DNA of 64,000 nucleotides from Odiellus spinosus (Eukaryota > Arthropoda > Arachnida > Opiliones > Phalangiidae). Below, piece by piece: positions 37,937 through 49,507 of the stretch; the stretch's first letter is position 1, and each line of letters begins with the position of its first letter. The position numbers were made by a program, and so were the translations under genes. The stretch covers positions 21,209,728 to 21,273,727 of the forward strand of contig OY987229.1 in the NCBI GenBank assembly GCA_963920705.1, in the 5' to 3' direction. Below the pieces are notes generated by a model, which worked only from the letters and a program-made list of their open reading frames with translations, was not told where the DNA came from and made no database searches.

Positions 37937-38135
37937 CAAAAGCCGCGTTCATACTATGCCTTGAAATCGATTTAAACCGTCTTTTCTCGAATCGATTTGA
38001 TACGATTTCTCGAAACTGCTTCGGGAACCAGTTTTGGTTTCAACAACCGATAGATGAAGCTACGATAAATCGATTTATAAAGATAATCCGTGAATGCGTG
38101 AGGCTTAAAACGATTACTGGCGATTTGAATATGGT
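37937..38135. repeat. AATCGATTT-rich dispersed repeat (left part)
   Basis: GCGTTCATACTATG, TTGAAATCGATTTAAACCG, GAAACTGCTTCGGGAACCAG and AAATCGATTTATAA, matching in inverse order the repeat at 51425-51875 and the one at 15088-15300. Interrupted on the right by MITE B7. Confidence 0.65.
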
Positions 38136-38471
38136 CAGAAGTAGATGAAACCCTCCTTTGAAGTCTACTACTCCAATGTTCCATATAGCGCTCCTCTCTG
38201 TATGGGTAAAATTCCCAATTTTACGAGATCGGAGGGGTCCTACTTCATACCCCCTGTCTAGGGAAAATTGGAAATTCTCTCTCTCCACAAACGACGACGT
38301 TTTTTGACGAACTCCAAGGCTGCTAGAGATATTCGCTCGACGAACTCCCGCTCCGAAAATATCTATCGTTAGGAGGCGTACGAATCGCGCTTTTTGAAAC
38401 TAACCCATACAGAGAGGGGTAGACAAGACCCGGGAGTAATAGACTTCAAAGGAGGGTTTCATCGCCTTCTG
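38136..38471 (-). mobile_element. MITE family B, copy B7
   Basis: 336 bp, ends CAGAAGTAGATGAAACCC and GGGTTTCATCGCCTTCTG. Flanks ATATGGT and ATATAAG match poorly, so no duplication is claimed. Confidence 0.9.
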
Positions 38472-39061
38472 ATATAAGCCTTACTTTAGTAAATATTACA
38501 ATCAATTTCATTCATATTATTGAAAATATTACCCATATCCGAATAAAACCGACACCAAAACGCTATTCATATAAACGTGCCAGAATAAAAAGTCCGTTTT
38601 AATGAATATTTTAAAGATGATAATAACGAAACGGTAAGGTTTACTGTAACTGAAATTCTGGGAATTCCTATGAGAGGAAGCTTAGATAAATTGTTAAAAA
38701 ATAAGGTACTGAAAAAAATTCTGATATAAATAGATTATTTCTTTCTACCCGAGCTAGAAATTCTCACCATACAGGAAAACCCATGAATAATGCATTTGGC
38801 ACGCTTGGAATTGCCAATATAGGGTTGATTCGTTAAAAAAAAAGAACACTACAGGTATGTCAAGGTAAACTCTACGCGAGCGAGTGTCTAAGTTTGTCAA
38901 CAACTGAGCCAAAAATTCTTCGTGAGATTACAGAGATAGGGGAGCTGAATGTATACAAGTTAAAGTGGTAATGTATTAAAAATTATTTTCTAAAATTAAT
39001 TAGCTTTTAAATAGGCCTAGTAATCTAGTAAAAGAAAAAAAAACAATATATTCTGGATTAA
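38472..39061. other. Gene-free stretch
   Basis: AT-rich; nothing recognised. Confidence 0.45.
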
Positions 39062-39527
39062 AGGGAGAATGAAAGGCCAAAACAACCTATTTTTAATCGA
39101 TTAAGAATGCTAAAATAATGAGAAAAACAATAATATAACTCACCAAAAATATTTCCTTATTTTATAATCAATTTCCAAAGTTCCGATGCTAAGCCTTGGC
39201 TGCCTAGCTCGGTGAACTAGGCTTAGCACGACCTGTATTTTTTTTAATATTCGCGGCTGTTCTTGTCGCCAATCACGAGCGAGTACGCGTATTTTAAAAA
39301 TACGCGTGCTCGCTCGTGATTGGCGACTAGATCAGACAGGAATATTAAAAAATACGGCTCGTGCTCGCCTAGTTCGCCGAGCTAGGCAGCCTAGGCTTAG
39401 CATCGAAACTTTGGAAATTGATTATAAAATAACGAAATATTTTTGGTGAGTTATATTATTGTTTTTCTCATTATTTTAGCATTCTTAATCGATTAAAAAT
39501 ATGTTGTTTTGGCCTTTCATTCTCCCT
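39062..39527. repeat. Family F palindromic element, copy F2
   Basis: 466 bp, ends AGGGAGAATGAAAGG and its exact complement, flanked by TTAA. Central palindrome CACGAGCGAGTACGCGTATT with its inverse. Near-identical to F1, and the arms match over almost the full length. Confidence 0.9.
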
Positions 39528-39601
39528 TTAATACACTTTTACAAAGAAGACCGCGCGAAAGGGACTTTATCACTGGTGCCATAATCAGCTGTAGGCTCTA
39601 C

Positions 39602-39882
39602 CAAGGAGGATCAGAGAAGGAGAGGAAATGTGGGGACGGCGCGGTTCCTACTGCGTCGGCCTAAACTCCCACTCTGGGAGAACGGGGGTAGAGACGTTTC
39701 GTGGTAAAATGTTGTCGCGTGGGTAAAACGAATCCTTTATGAGACGCGCTAGCTAGCGACCACGTGACAACAGTTTACCTCGAGAATTTCCTATCCCCCC
39801 TTTCCACCCGAGTGGGAGGTTGGCTCTTCTCTCTCTAACTCAACGCAGCCCCACATTTCCTCTCCTTCTCTGATCCTCCTTG
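39602..39882 (+). mobile_element. MITE family C, copy C1
   Basis: 281 bp, ends CAAGGAGGATCAGAGAAGGA and its complement. Inner inverted GTTGTC...CACGTG pairs around GCTAGCTAGC. Perfect 7-bp duplication GCTCTAC. Confidence 0.95.
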
Positions 39883-40441
39883 GCTCTACAATATCAAGCG
39901 ATCATAGTGATGACGTTTTGTTTTAAAAATTTCGAAAATGGCGATAAGAAAATATGTATTTTTACTGTCTCGGTAATTTTTTTCTATGACGATCTTTCCG
40001 AAAATATGACTCAATTTCCATTTGAAGTTTATGAAATTCCTTGACAACCTCACTTCAAATCATGTCTACGGCGTGTGTTTTAAAAATTTTGTCCCACAAT
40101 AGATAATCTCATTTGATGGCCAAACCAAAGTTGCAAAAAGTAAGTGTTATGTTATCTTATTAATCCAAGATCAAACCTTAATCTCATTCCGGGATTTACG
40201 AGAAAGTTTGCATTCAGTTTTTCAGAATCTTGAATGAACACTATTTGTTGGCTTGTAGATTTTTATTACCGTATTAGTATAATTTACTTTAATGTCAAAT
40301 TAATCTAAGTCATTTAAAAACATCTCCGCTTATGGCATCAATTTCCTTCTAGTTAAAAAGAAATTCACTAATGCGTTCTAACAATATCGTTAAGCAAAGA
40401 AGGCGACGATGACAGGGAGTTAGCTCGTCTAAATCTCTTAA
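39883..40441. other. Gene-free stretch
   Basis: AT-rich, nothing recognised before element E4. Confidence 0.45.
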
Positions 40442-41126
40442 AGGGAGAATGCAACCCAACAAAAAGTGATTTTTAATCAATTCTTTATTGTTTAAATAAG
40501 CCTAATCGACTAGTGAACATTTTTACGAACAAATATAAAACTAGAAATAAAATTAAAACTTACCATCAAAATAGGCTTAGCGATATTCATGGAGAGCCTG
40601 AACTCCTCCTCGCGTGTAAGGTTAAGCGACCAATCGAACGCGATTGTAAGTCTCGTGAACGACGGCCGTCCCTCATTGGTCGTTATACCAAGAAGGATCA
40701 GATAAGGAGAGGAAAAGTGGGAACGGCGCGGCTCCTACTGCGTCGGCCTAAACTCCCACTCTGGGAGAGCGGGGGACAGACGGGGGTAGAGATGCTTCGT
40801 GGTAAATTGTTGTCACGTGGGTAAAACGAATCCTTTATGAGACGCGCTAGCTAGCGACCACGTGACAACAGTTTACCTCGAGAATTTCCTATCCCCCCTT
40901 TCCACCCGAGTGGGAGGTTGGCTCTTCTCTCTCTAACTCAACGCAGCCCCACATTTCCTCTCCTTATCTGATCCTTCTTGGTTATACTTTACACTGAATC
41001 TCCATGAATCCAGCTAAGCCTACTTTCAGGGTAAGTTTTAAACTTATTTCTAGTTTAATATTTGTTTGTAATTTTATTTACTGGTGGATTAGGCCTAAAT
41101 GAATCCATAAAAAATGACTTATTCTA
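40442..41126. mobile_element. MITE family E, copy E4, interrupted by C2
   Basis: Left end AGGGAGAATGCAACCC after TTAA; inner AAAATAGGCTTAGCG and, right of C2, CCAGCTAAGCCTACTTTCAG and GGTGGATTAGGCCTAAATG. The right terminus is lost. C2 is nested inside. Confidence 0.85.
40689..40980 (+). mobile_element. MITE family C, copy C2 (nested in E4)
   Basis: 292 bp, ends CAAGAAGGATCAGATAAGGA and its complement. Perfect 7-bp duplication GTTATAC. Confidence 0.96.
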
Positions 41127-42314
41127 ATACTACAATTGTTTTTTCGACGTTTATATTTCCATCCTCCCTTGAAAGGATGCTAAATACCACGATGAGGCTC
41201 ATAAAGAGGGTCAAACATTATTTTTAGGAAGCGTAATATATAGCGTAATAGCTATAAGCCGTCCACGAAGGGAAATGGTAATTGCCAAAATGTAGGATGG
41301 GGTTCTAACGGCACCCTGAGGGGTAAAACTAGGGCCTTGTAAGGTAAATAACCCTTAAAATCCTGAAAATACATTACAGAACCAGTACAGGTATACAAAT
41401 ATTTACACCTATAACGAGCGAATTTAATATCAGTTGCTTGCAAAAGCCAAATCCGCGCTCGCCTTGTCAGGGATTTAACCGAGTTTATTTTTCGCTCTAA
41501 TCTGACTACATATAGACACGGAGATACAATAAAAAAGGAGAGCCAGATGGGGTGGAAACCCCAAGTTTTTTGTGGCATGCAATCTACGTTAATCTGCTCT
41601 TAATTGGTTAAATTTGATAAGGAAGCTGGTCCTAATCCAAATTTTGTAGTTTTCAACTTAAAAACAACATATTTCAAGGACATTGATTAACGGCTTAACC
41701 GTCAGTGCACCCGCAAAAACCGATTTTTGCTTGGTCTGGTTTACCGCTTGGCTAACTCTTAAGATCAATAGTTGACCTAAGGAATTATATACAATAATGA
41801 TCAGTACAAGAAGATCATATTTCAAATATTCTTTTGATATTTATGTCGAGACACTCGAGACAACTTAGAGACGTGAAGTCATCAGTTTGATATAGACGCA
41901 ACTGAGGTCTTGTAAGTTATGTAGAAATGTAAACTAATTCTTTCTACACGACAAGAATGGTTCTTTATTAGAGTTTAGCTTTGTTAGAAAGAGAAGTTTT
42001 CCTGACCAATGACGCGAGATAAAACATGAAGAATGAGGATCATTTTCACGCTTCATTTCATAGCAAGTTGGGAGTTTCGGCCACGGTTTATACGTTTTTC
42101 TTTCCATAACAATTATTAAGGCTCGCGTTTTCATGTACCTCTTTGAATACAAAAAACTTAGAACTATTAACAATGGACGCCTATCTTAATCTATAGAGAT
42201 GAATAATAAGCGTCCTCTTACGGCAAACATTGGTGAAAGTAAGAACTAACAAAAATATTCGCGATTCTGTCTATTTTCTATCTATAAAAACTCACGAACT
42301 TCTTTTACACGCAG
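41127..42314. other. Gene-free stretch
   Basis: 1.2 kb. Open frames on the minus strand at 41250-41580 and 41930-42170 have no recognisable domain and atypical composition; treated as accidental. Confidence 0.4.
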
Positions 42315-42606
42315 CAAGAAGGATCAGATAAGGAGAGGAAAAGTGGGAACGGCGCGGCTCCTACTGCGTCGGCCTAAACTCCCACTCTGGGAGAATGGGG
42401 GACAGACGGGGGTAGAGATGCTTCGTGGTAAATTGTTGTCACGTGGGTAAAACGAATCCTTTACGAGACGCGCTTGCTAGCGACCACGTGACAACAGTTT
42501 ACCTCGAGAATTTCCTATCCCCCCTTTCCACCCGAGTGGGAGGTTGGCTCTTCTCTCTCTAACTCAACGCAGCCCCACTTTTCCTCTCCTTATCTGATCC
42601 TTCTTG
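42315..42606 (+). mobile_element. MITE family C, copy C3
   Basis: 292 bp, family C ends, perfect 7-bp duplication CACGCAG. Confidence 0.96.
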
Positions 42607-42980
42607 CACGCAGTGTTTCTATCCATAGAATCTAAGCACGTGTTTTGTTACTTTTACACGCACTGTTTGCCGTTAGAGGACGCTTATGAACCCCAGATTT
42701 CGTTATTCATCTTTATGTAATAAGCAGCTAGGTGTCCAATATTTCGCAGAATTTGTATTCGTGTAATTTTAGTTACCATTAATCTTATATGTAATATGAT
42801 ATTAAAATTAAAACCCAGTACATTTAGCTTTAAATTTTAAAAGATAATTTGCTAAGATTTTAGGAAAAAGTTTATCTTATATGATTAGTTTTATCACGAA
42901 TCGTCTTTACAAACTCAGCGCATATATTTTTGAGTAATATTTGATAGGAAACTAGATTCGGGAAACAAGTTTATAATAAA
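42607..42980. other. Gene-free stretch
   Basis: AT-rich; nothing recognised. Confidence 0.4.
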
Positions 42981-43366
42981 AGGGAGAATGCAACCTTACA
43001 ACAAGTATTTTTAATAGATTATTGTTTAAATAGGCCTAATTACAAACAAATATTAAACTAGAAATAAATTTAAAACCTACCATCAAAATAGGCTTAGCTG
43101 GATTCATGGAGATCCTGAATTTCTTCAGATTAAAGGGTCATCGACGAATCAGCAATGGTACGTCGTTAAGACGAGATCTCAATGATACTTTCAATCACAT
43201 TCTATTGGTCGCTGACCCTTCAATTCGATAAAATTCAGCTGATCTCCATGAATTCAGCTAAGCCTATTTTCCGGGATTAATTTCTAGTTTGTAAATTTTG
43301 TTTACTGGTGGATTAGGCCTATTTAAACTATAACTAATCGATTCTCCACTTGTTAGACGAATTATT
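42981..43366. mobile_element. MITE family E, copy E5
   Basis: Left end AGGGAGAATGCAACC; inner AAAATAGGCTTAGCTGGATT, its inverted partner GAATTCAGCTAAGCCTATTT, and GGTGGATTAGGCCTATTTAA. The right terminus is degraded. Confidence 0.82.
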
Positions 43367-44010
43367 TGATGATGATCATGTCCTCTGATCAGAGTATTCG
43401 TGTATGAAAACGCGCTTTTACGCGGTATGAACCCTTGGTTTCTTTTGGGAATTTTTTTTTTTTATTATTGTTGTTTGCGACTCTAGAAGGCGTTTTTATC
43501 TCGACCTTATATACATTCTTTTTACGCTCTTTTCGCGGCCTGTCATATATACAAGATGGCAATAAAAAATACGACGAGTTTTATCTCTCCTCTTCTGAAA
43601 AACAACTGGAAGCAAACAGAGATGGTTCGTCACCATTTCCCGCGTTTTTTAGTTTCCCGTTTGCCATAGGAAATGGCCGGTTACTCCGTCCCACCCACTT
43701 TGGCCCTCTCCTCCTGAAACTCAGTCCGACTTTTACTCTATAACCACTCTCTTTTGGTCTTTGACGGGAAACGGTTACCGTGGTAACAGACGCAAATTTT
43801 TGCTTTATTGGCGTTATTAAAAGCTCCTACTTCTTATCCTATATGTACAGCGCGACTCCGACTTCCGTGTTGAAAGGTTTTTATTACCAAGAGTGTATGA
43901 TAATTCTCCCATACGAGTAACGAGGTATAGTTCTAAAATTATTGTAATTTCGAAAATTGGTAAATTTCCACGCGAATTTACTACCTCACAGTAATTTACC
44001 GGTTTTAACA
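43367..44010. other. Gene-free stretch containing a perfect X-box palindrome
   Basis: Open frame 43435-43743 shows no motif. Otherwise only the RFX-type site listed separately. Confidence 0.45.
43774..43787. promoter_or_regulatory. X-box (RFX-type) palindrome
   Basis: GTTACCGTGGTAAC is a full inverted-repeat match to the RFX consensus GTNRCC-N2-RGYAAC. RFX factors drive genes of ciliated cells, in insects the sensory neurons. No gene start is recognised beside it. Confidence 0.5.
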
Positions 44011-44383
44011 AAATGAACTTAACCTAATAAGTTTGATTAGGCCTAAATTTATACAAATAAACTAGAAATTAAACTTGGCCTGAAAAATAGGCTTAGCTGG
44101 ATTCACGGAGAACCTGAATTTTGTAACGCATTGATGAGTCAGCGACTAATCGAATGTTATTGAAAGTCTCACGGAGATCTCGCCTTAACGAATGGCCTTT
44201 TTTCATTGGTCGCTGACCCTTCATTGCGAAGAGATTCAGGATCTCCATGAATCTCGCTAAGCCTACTTTCAGGGTAATTTTTAAATCATTTCTAGTTTAA
44301 TATTTGTTTGCCAATTTTTTTACTGGTTGATTAGGCCTATTTAAACGACAACAAAATACTGGTTGTTAGGTTCCATTGTCTCT
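44011..44383. mobile_element. MITE family E, copy E6
   Basis: TTGATTAGGCCTAAATTTAT, AAATAGGCTTAGCTGGATTC, inverted partner ATCTCGCTAAGCCTACTTTC, right end TAGGTTCCATTGTCTCT before TTAG. Both ends decayed. Confidence 0.78.
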
Positions 44384-44910
44384 TTAGAACTACTAGAGTT
44401 ATTCATAGAGGGGGCTATAGTTTCCCGCTATAATAAATTCTTAAACACTGCAGAATGCTAGCGAATAAGAAGAATCGAGTGAAGGAGGGATTGAAACGGA
44501 GGATACTCGTAAAACTTTAACTTCAAACCCACGGTTGTGTGTCTAAGGTCAGACGTAATCCGCCCACGCTCGTAACCAATGGAGACCCAGAAGTTAAATC
44601 TTGGTTAAGATGGCGGAACGGAGGAAGCTATAGTGGAAGGAAGAAGAGATAGAGGGGACGTAAATCCACATTTACAGTGATGAGGCAGAGAAACAAGTTG
44701 GAGAATATAAACAATAGGTGCACACTTACAACAGAGAAGATTAACCTTATAAACAACGTTGTTTCAAGAAAGCCTATTTTAGTGCCCGTGTCATGGAACA
44801 ATTTCATATAATGTGTATAAAAACGAAATATCAGCCTCCTTGGCCGCAACTCTGCCTGTTTTACCTTGGTGTTATGATTCAATTGTGCTACAACTACTAA
44901 CTACAGCTCG
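44384..44910. other. Gene-free stretch
   Basis: Nothing recognised; an open frame at 44628-44882 (minus) is leucine/phenylalanine rich without motif. Confidence 0.4.
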
Positions 44911-45046
44911 AGGGGTCAGACACTCTTGAATTCGCTGTACACCTGAATTCATTGAGTTCAGCTTTGACAGTGCATTGAGTTGGAACTCTTTTGAACTCGG
45001 AGTTCAGCTTTGATAGTGCAAAGAGTTCACGAGTGTCTGCCCCCTT
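44911..45046. repeat. Family H element, copy H2
   Basis: 136 bp, ends AGGGGTCAGACACTC and GAGTGTCTGCCCCCTT, with inner direct repeats of GAGTTCAGCTTTGA.AGTGCA. Confidence 0.8.
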
Positions 45047-45540
45047 GCTACAGCCCCTACAGCTACCAAATCTACAGTAAATGATAGTAAACGTTCGTAA
45101 AATAATAAAAACTGAAGTCGGTTTCTACACTTTGATGTTTTTTTTTTTTTGGTGAAGCCCATTATCCGAAATAGGTGGTCCTTGTTTTTTATAGAAGCTA
45201 AGATACCCTACCTATTATTTCTGTAAAGTAATAATCTCGCAGGCCCCCTCGAAAATCCATACCCTTTCGGTCATGACACCCTCCATATATATTTCTTAGA
45301 GCCTGGCTTTTTTTTTATGCTCCGGTTTTAAATCCATTAGTGATGCTCTCTTTTTTTATCGAAGACGTGAACCGACAGAACCTCGCCGCGAAGATGATGG
45401 GCGTCATAAACTACACGCGTCCCATCGCTCGACTGAGATCTTGGAATTTGCTAATTTTAACTCCGACATAAAACGCGATTAGTGGTAATAAAAAAATTAC
45501 CACCAACCCACCTATGGAGGATCAATGGTATGAAAAAAAC
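45047..45540. other. Gene-free stretch
   Basis: T-rich runs near 45140 and 45310; nothing recognised. Confidence 0.4.
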
Positions 45541-45939
45541 CAGAGGTATATAATAACCCCCTTCGGGGGGAAGTATGAAAGGTAGGCAAAATCGACGAAC
45601 AACAAGTGCCCGGCGTAAATCGCGGCGGATCGACACACCGTTTTACTCCCAAAAAATAGTTACACCATTTTGAACCTCACTAAATTTTCCCTACGCAGAC
45701 TTCCGGAACTCGCGAGCTGAAGTCAACCTTCGACTCCATTTTAACAGACAGCCTGACAAACACAAATCGAGCCGTCTTGTTTATACAAAGACCATTTACT
45801 AGAGTAGCGACATTGAGAAGTCCAGCGCGAGCTAGTGGCCTAGATAGTCAACAGCGGGCTCTTGTTGTTCGTGATTTTTAGCATTGGTAGTATAGGGGCT
45901 TTCATACTTCCCCCCGAAGGGGGTTATTATATACCTCTG
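45541..45939 (-). mobile_element. MITE family A, copy A4
   Basis: 399 bp in reverse orientation to the other A copies, slightly shorter inside. Perfect 7-bp duplication AAAAAAC. Confidence 0.95.
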
Positions 45940-46932
45940 AAAAAACGTAATACCTAGGACTATTAACAATTGACACCTATAGATTAATGACGTGGTATTC
46001 ATTAAAGTCCTTTAACGGCAAACAATCTATGCAAAAGTAGGAATTAACAAAACAAAACGCGCGTCTGTCTATTCTACTACTAGTCTAGTATACTACTTTC
46101 AAAACCCAGACCTATAAAGGTTCCAACTGCCCTCCAGGACATTATGTATACGCGGGAAAAAATCCTGACTAGGCAGTTAAAATAAATTTAAACTGCACCC
46201 TTGTATCAAAACGGAAACTAGAGATACTGACCCGATCTTTGGCAATGGCTCGCCTACCAATAATGCCTTACTTTTCCCCTCAGATAGGTAGAAAATTGTA
46301 ATTCCCATCGTTATTTCTCCCACCCAGCCCCGCTTGCCGTGTTGATTTGTTACAGGAACTAATATTTCTCGCCAAAAGAGGGGGATGACGAATAACAGGT
46401 TTGGTTGCGAAGAAAGTCGGGAATTTCGATTGAAAAGCGTGTCAATTTCCGTATATTTATGAACGAAATAAAGTCTATAACATTTTACAGATACAATGAA
46501 TGACATTTATTCGTTTAAGCGTGTGCGTGAAGGTAAAAAGCTACGCGCGTATACGAGTTTGACCTCTCGAAACGGCGTTTTACTACCCCCGTGGTGCAAT
46601 TAACGAGATTTACGATAAACTCCCTCGTATCGAGAATAGAAGGGGTGGAACGTATTATCGACGTATAAGCAGAGCAAGGGGGCCTCGAAGCTCTAGAACA
46701 CCAAAGCAGCCTATGTAAGCGTTAAGCAAACACATTTCTATATATACCTATAGTAAGATAAAGGATCGTATTAAGCTCAATACTTAGAAGCGTTCTACAA
46801 AAATAGATTCGCCAGGGGGGTTGGTGGTTCTAATTGACATAATGACCTACAACAGGAACTTATAAGTTGATTTACGTTTATGATAATTTGAAGGGTTCAT
46901 AATAAGCTTCCGTAAGTATGCCACTTTCAATA
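45940..46932. other. Gene-free stretch
   Basis: About 1 kb; an open frame at 46177-46506 (minus) has no motif. Nothing else. Confidence 0.4.
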
Positions 46933-47212
46933 GTCCTGGTCGATTTGCCGGAAATGGGCCCTTGTCTCATAGCCACGCCGCCATCTTTTTGTAGTAACAG
47001 GCTGCCAGACTATTTCTAATTTTATTTCCCACAAACCAAATTCAAGATGTTAGTCCAACGCTTCCTATATGATAAAGTATAGAAGGCGTTGGTTAGTCTG
47101 TAGCTATTTTCACACTACAAAAAGATGGCGGACGATCACGTGACAAAAAGTTTTCCCCGCCAAAATTTTCGCGAGGTTCTCTAGACTTCCGGTTTTGGAA
47201 ATCGACCAGGAC
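46933..47212 (+). mobile_element. MITE family G, copy G1 (TA-flanked)
   Basis: 280 bp, ends GTCCTGGTCGATTT and complement, bounded by TA on both sides. Sub-terminal inverted ATCTTTTTGTAGT / ACTACAAAAAGAT. A copy of equal length lies inverted at 59335-59614. TA duplication and size fit a Tc1/mariner-type MITE. Confidence 0.85.
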
Positions 47213-48024
47213 TATTGTAGTATATTAAAAATAAAACATTCGGGAAAAATTATTGGAAACACATTCAGCTTTTGACATTCAGTTCAAAAAGAACAAAAAT
47301 CAGAAGATTTTTCGCGCGCTTTTGCAAAAATGAATGTAATCGAGATTGGCGCGAGCCGCAATTCGCGCGCTTTTCCCCGAAAGATACAATTTTTCGCGGG
47401 AAATATAAATCGTGCGAAAATTAGCCACTCCCCTTTTCTGAATTTATCTCTAAAAAACAGGGTAAAAACTCGGAATTTCAAATCATCTTTGCGGGAAAAC
47501 TGTTGAATATTTTGGAGTGCAATTTGGTATATGCGCTTTTTAGACCATACTACACGTATTTAATAAGGTTTGAAAGAGATTCATTTTGCCTCTTGCCAAG
47601 ATTTAAAACAGTGGGTGAAATCGTAAGCCTTGGCTAAGTAACAAGTGAAGTAAATAACTCCCAAATTCGTCGTATATATTGATGTGTAAATAAAATTTTA
47701 TTTCCTATTCAGAGTTTATGGAGGTAACAAATGTATTTAAAATTTAACTAATTCAATGAGAGGTTGAATTATCCCCGTGAGTATTAGTTAATCCATGGCA
47801 AAACGAACTATTTATAGAAGGTCAGAAATGTGGGAAATTTAAGCCCAGTTAGTTCTGGGTCAGTCTATTCTCCTTAGTCTCCTACTATGTAGTTCGTTCA
47901 AGGAGGCTTCGCTTCCGGGTCACGGATACGATCGTAGCGCTGCGAGGAAAAGGTTTGTGGATAGAAAAATAAAGAGGGCGAGCACGCCATTGGTGGATGA
48001 GAGAGGAAACGTAGATACGAGAAC
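47213..48024. other. Gene-free stretch
   Basis: CGCG-rich patch at 47310-47420; nothing recognised. Confidence 0.4.
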
Positions 48025-48703
48025 CAGGGGTCGGACATTATGAAAAGTTATGTACACTAGCTTCGTCAAAAGTCGATAATATATATTTTGATTTCGAAAT
48101 TCGAAATATTTGGATAAAATCTCATAAATTTATCCTGAAATCTCAAAATTCCGAAATATTTAACACTAAAAATCTCAGTTTGAAATCCGAAAATCTCATT
48201 CAAACCTCAAAATTTGAAAATTAAACCGAATTCAAAATTTCCCAAATGTCTCAAAAATCTTCAAATCTTAGTATAAATCTGAAATCTTGTTTGAGATTGA
48301 TATTATAGAAATATTAGTCAAATACTTTTTAATATTCTCAAAAACCTCACTCAAAATGTTATTAAAGTTCTCAAAAGATCTTCAAAACCTTAAAGGAATG
48401 GTTCACCCATAAAGTTTTTTTGCCTCTAAGGGTCAATAGCACTCTTGGCAACAGAAATTTATAACTCAAAATTAATTTTTAATAATAATAATAATTTTAT
48501 AGTTAAAAATAAATTTAGTATTGACGTGGCCCTTTTGCCCCTAATTCTAAACTTCTCTGTCGTGCTTGGCCAGGCTAGCAATCTGATAGGCCAATAGAAA
48601 TAACTTATAAACCAATGAAATGAGATTATTTATCCATGGTCTGAGACAGTAAAGTCTAGAATCCTTCGATTTTTAATCGGTGTTGTTTTAAAGAAAGTTC
48701 AAA

Positions 48704-48895
48704 ATGCCAAGTTGTATTATAAAAGAATGCAAAAATTTTAGTTCTCGGTTTGGACTAAGTTTTTATACGGTTCCTGATCATTTAAAGTACCCCGAACTCG
48801 CGTCAAAATGGCTAAAATATGCTAAAGAAACAGTGAAAGCCGCGTATTATACTAAGCCTTTGCCTACGAAGAAGTTGGATTACAGAGTTTGTCAG
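48704..48895 (+). pseudogene. THAP-domain N-terminal exon (transposon-derived)
   Basis: 64 codons, MPSCIIKECKNFSSRFGLSF ... YPELASKWLKY ... YRVCQ. Spacing C-x4-C, the FYTVP (FxxFP-like) motif, the tryptophan and the final VC fit the first two thirds of a THAP zinc finger. The next residues should be (S)EHF. Instead CAG/GTGCAA, a donor-like site, follows, or a deletion border. Reading on gives unrelated sequence to the stop at 49076-49078. Confidence 0.7.
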
Positions 48896-49038
48896 GTGCA
48901 ATTTTCTTTCATCTGGTCCATGTCAATTACATTTTCGATACCGTCATTATTATTCCGCTCTTCCTGTAGTCTATCTCTAATTAAAAGTTCTTCTTCCGTG
49001 TACACTGGTTCAACTTCAAACGGATATATTCGCGGCAT
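48892..49038 (-). pseudogene. Short transposon ORF (second gene of the Kolobok-like element)
   Basis: 48 codons, MPRIYPFEVEPVYTEEELLI ... ends DMDQMKENCT then stop. The F-E-x-E-P-x-Y-T-E-E-E-L pattern recalls N-termini of transposon- or P2X7-tail-like zinc proteins in animals; identity uncertain. Overlaps the THAP exon border by a few bases, consistent with two genes brought together by an internal deletion. Confidence 0.45.
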
Positions 49039-49507
49039 GACGATACTCTCCGAGAGTCCGAATCGCCGACGGAGTTAGGCCTAGGCTACAGCTTACCGGG
49101 GTTAGATGCTCCTTCAGTCGGCGTCCCGTTCGTTAGACTGGCGAGCACTGCCGTTATAACCTGTCGTCGATGTAACGTTCAAGCGCGTAGTAGTCAACTT
49201 TACCATTGAGTTAAAGCTGAGCCAAGTTACTTTGGCCAATCAGATTATTGCCGAAATAAAAACCTTGAAGTGACGTATCGAATGCGCTCTTGCTTTACAG
49301 GAAAGCTTCATACGGGCGCCTATGTGCCCTCAATGTAATTTGTTTTAATTGTTTATTTAAAAATATACTTAATTTTAAATTTTTTTAACACTTGAAAAAT
49401 TGGTTTTGAGTTTAACTAAAGGGTTTGCAGCAAAAATATTTTAACACCGCACCATTCCTTTAAAATTTCAAAATCAAGTACGCAAAAATGTTACTATGTC
49501 TGACCCC

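Larger units (their letters stand above)
48394..49459. mobile_element. Kolobok-like DNA transposon, internally deleted
   Basis: 1066 bp between two TTAA sites, ends AGGAATGGT inverted (9 bp beyond TTAA). Inside are two converging open frames: a THAP-domain N-terminus on the plus strand (48704) and a 48-residue frame on the minus strand (from 49038). Kolobok elements use TTAA targets and encode THAP-bearing proteins, which this combination fits. The central part and most of both genes are missing. Confidence 0.65.
48025..49507. mobile_element. Element with AGGGGTC(A/G)GACAT ends, hosting a Kolobok-like remnant
   Basis: Left AGGGGTCGGACATTATG and right complement of AGGGGTCAGACATAGTAAC could be the ends of one older element. 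Its left inner part (48080-48385) is a degenerate run of TCAAAAT/CTGAAATC motifs. The TTAA-flanked insertion at 48394-49459 lies within. Ends resemble family H. Confidence 0.55.

Noticed and set aside
41252-41578. 108-codon minus-strand open frame
   Set aside because: No motif, no supporting splice sites or neighbours.
46177-46506. 109-codon minus-strand open frame
   Set aside because: No motif; flanked by repeats; composition like non-coding DNA.
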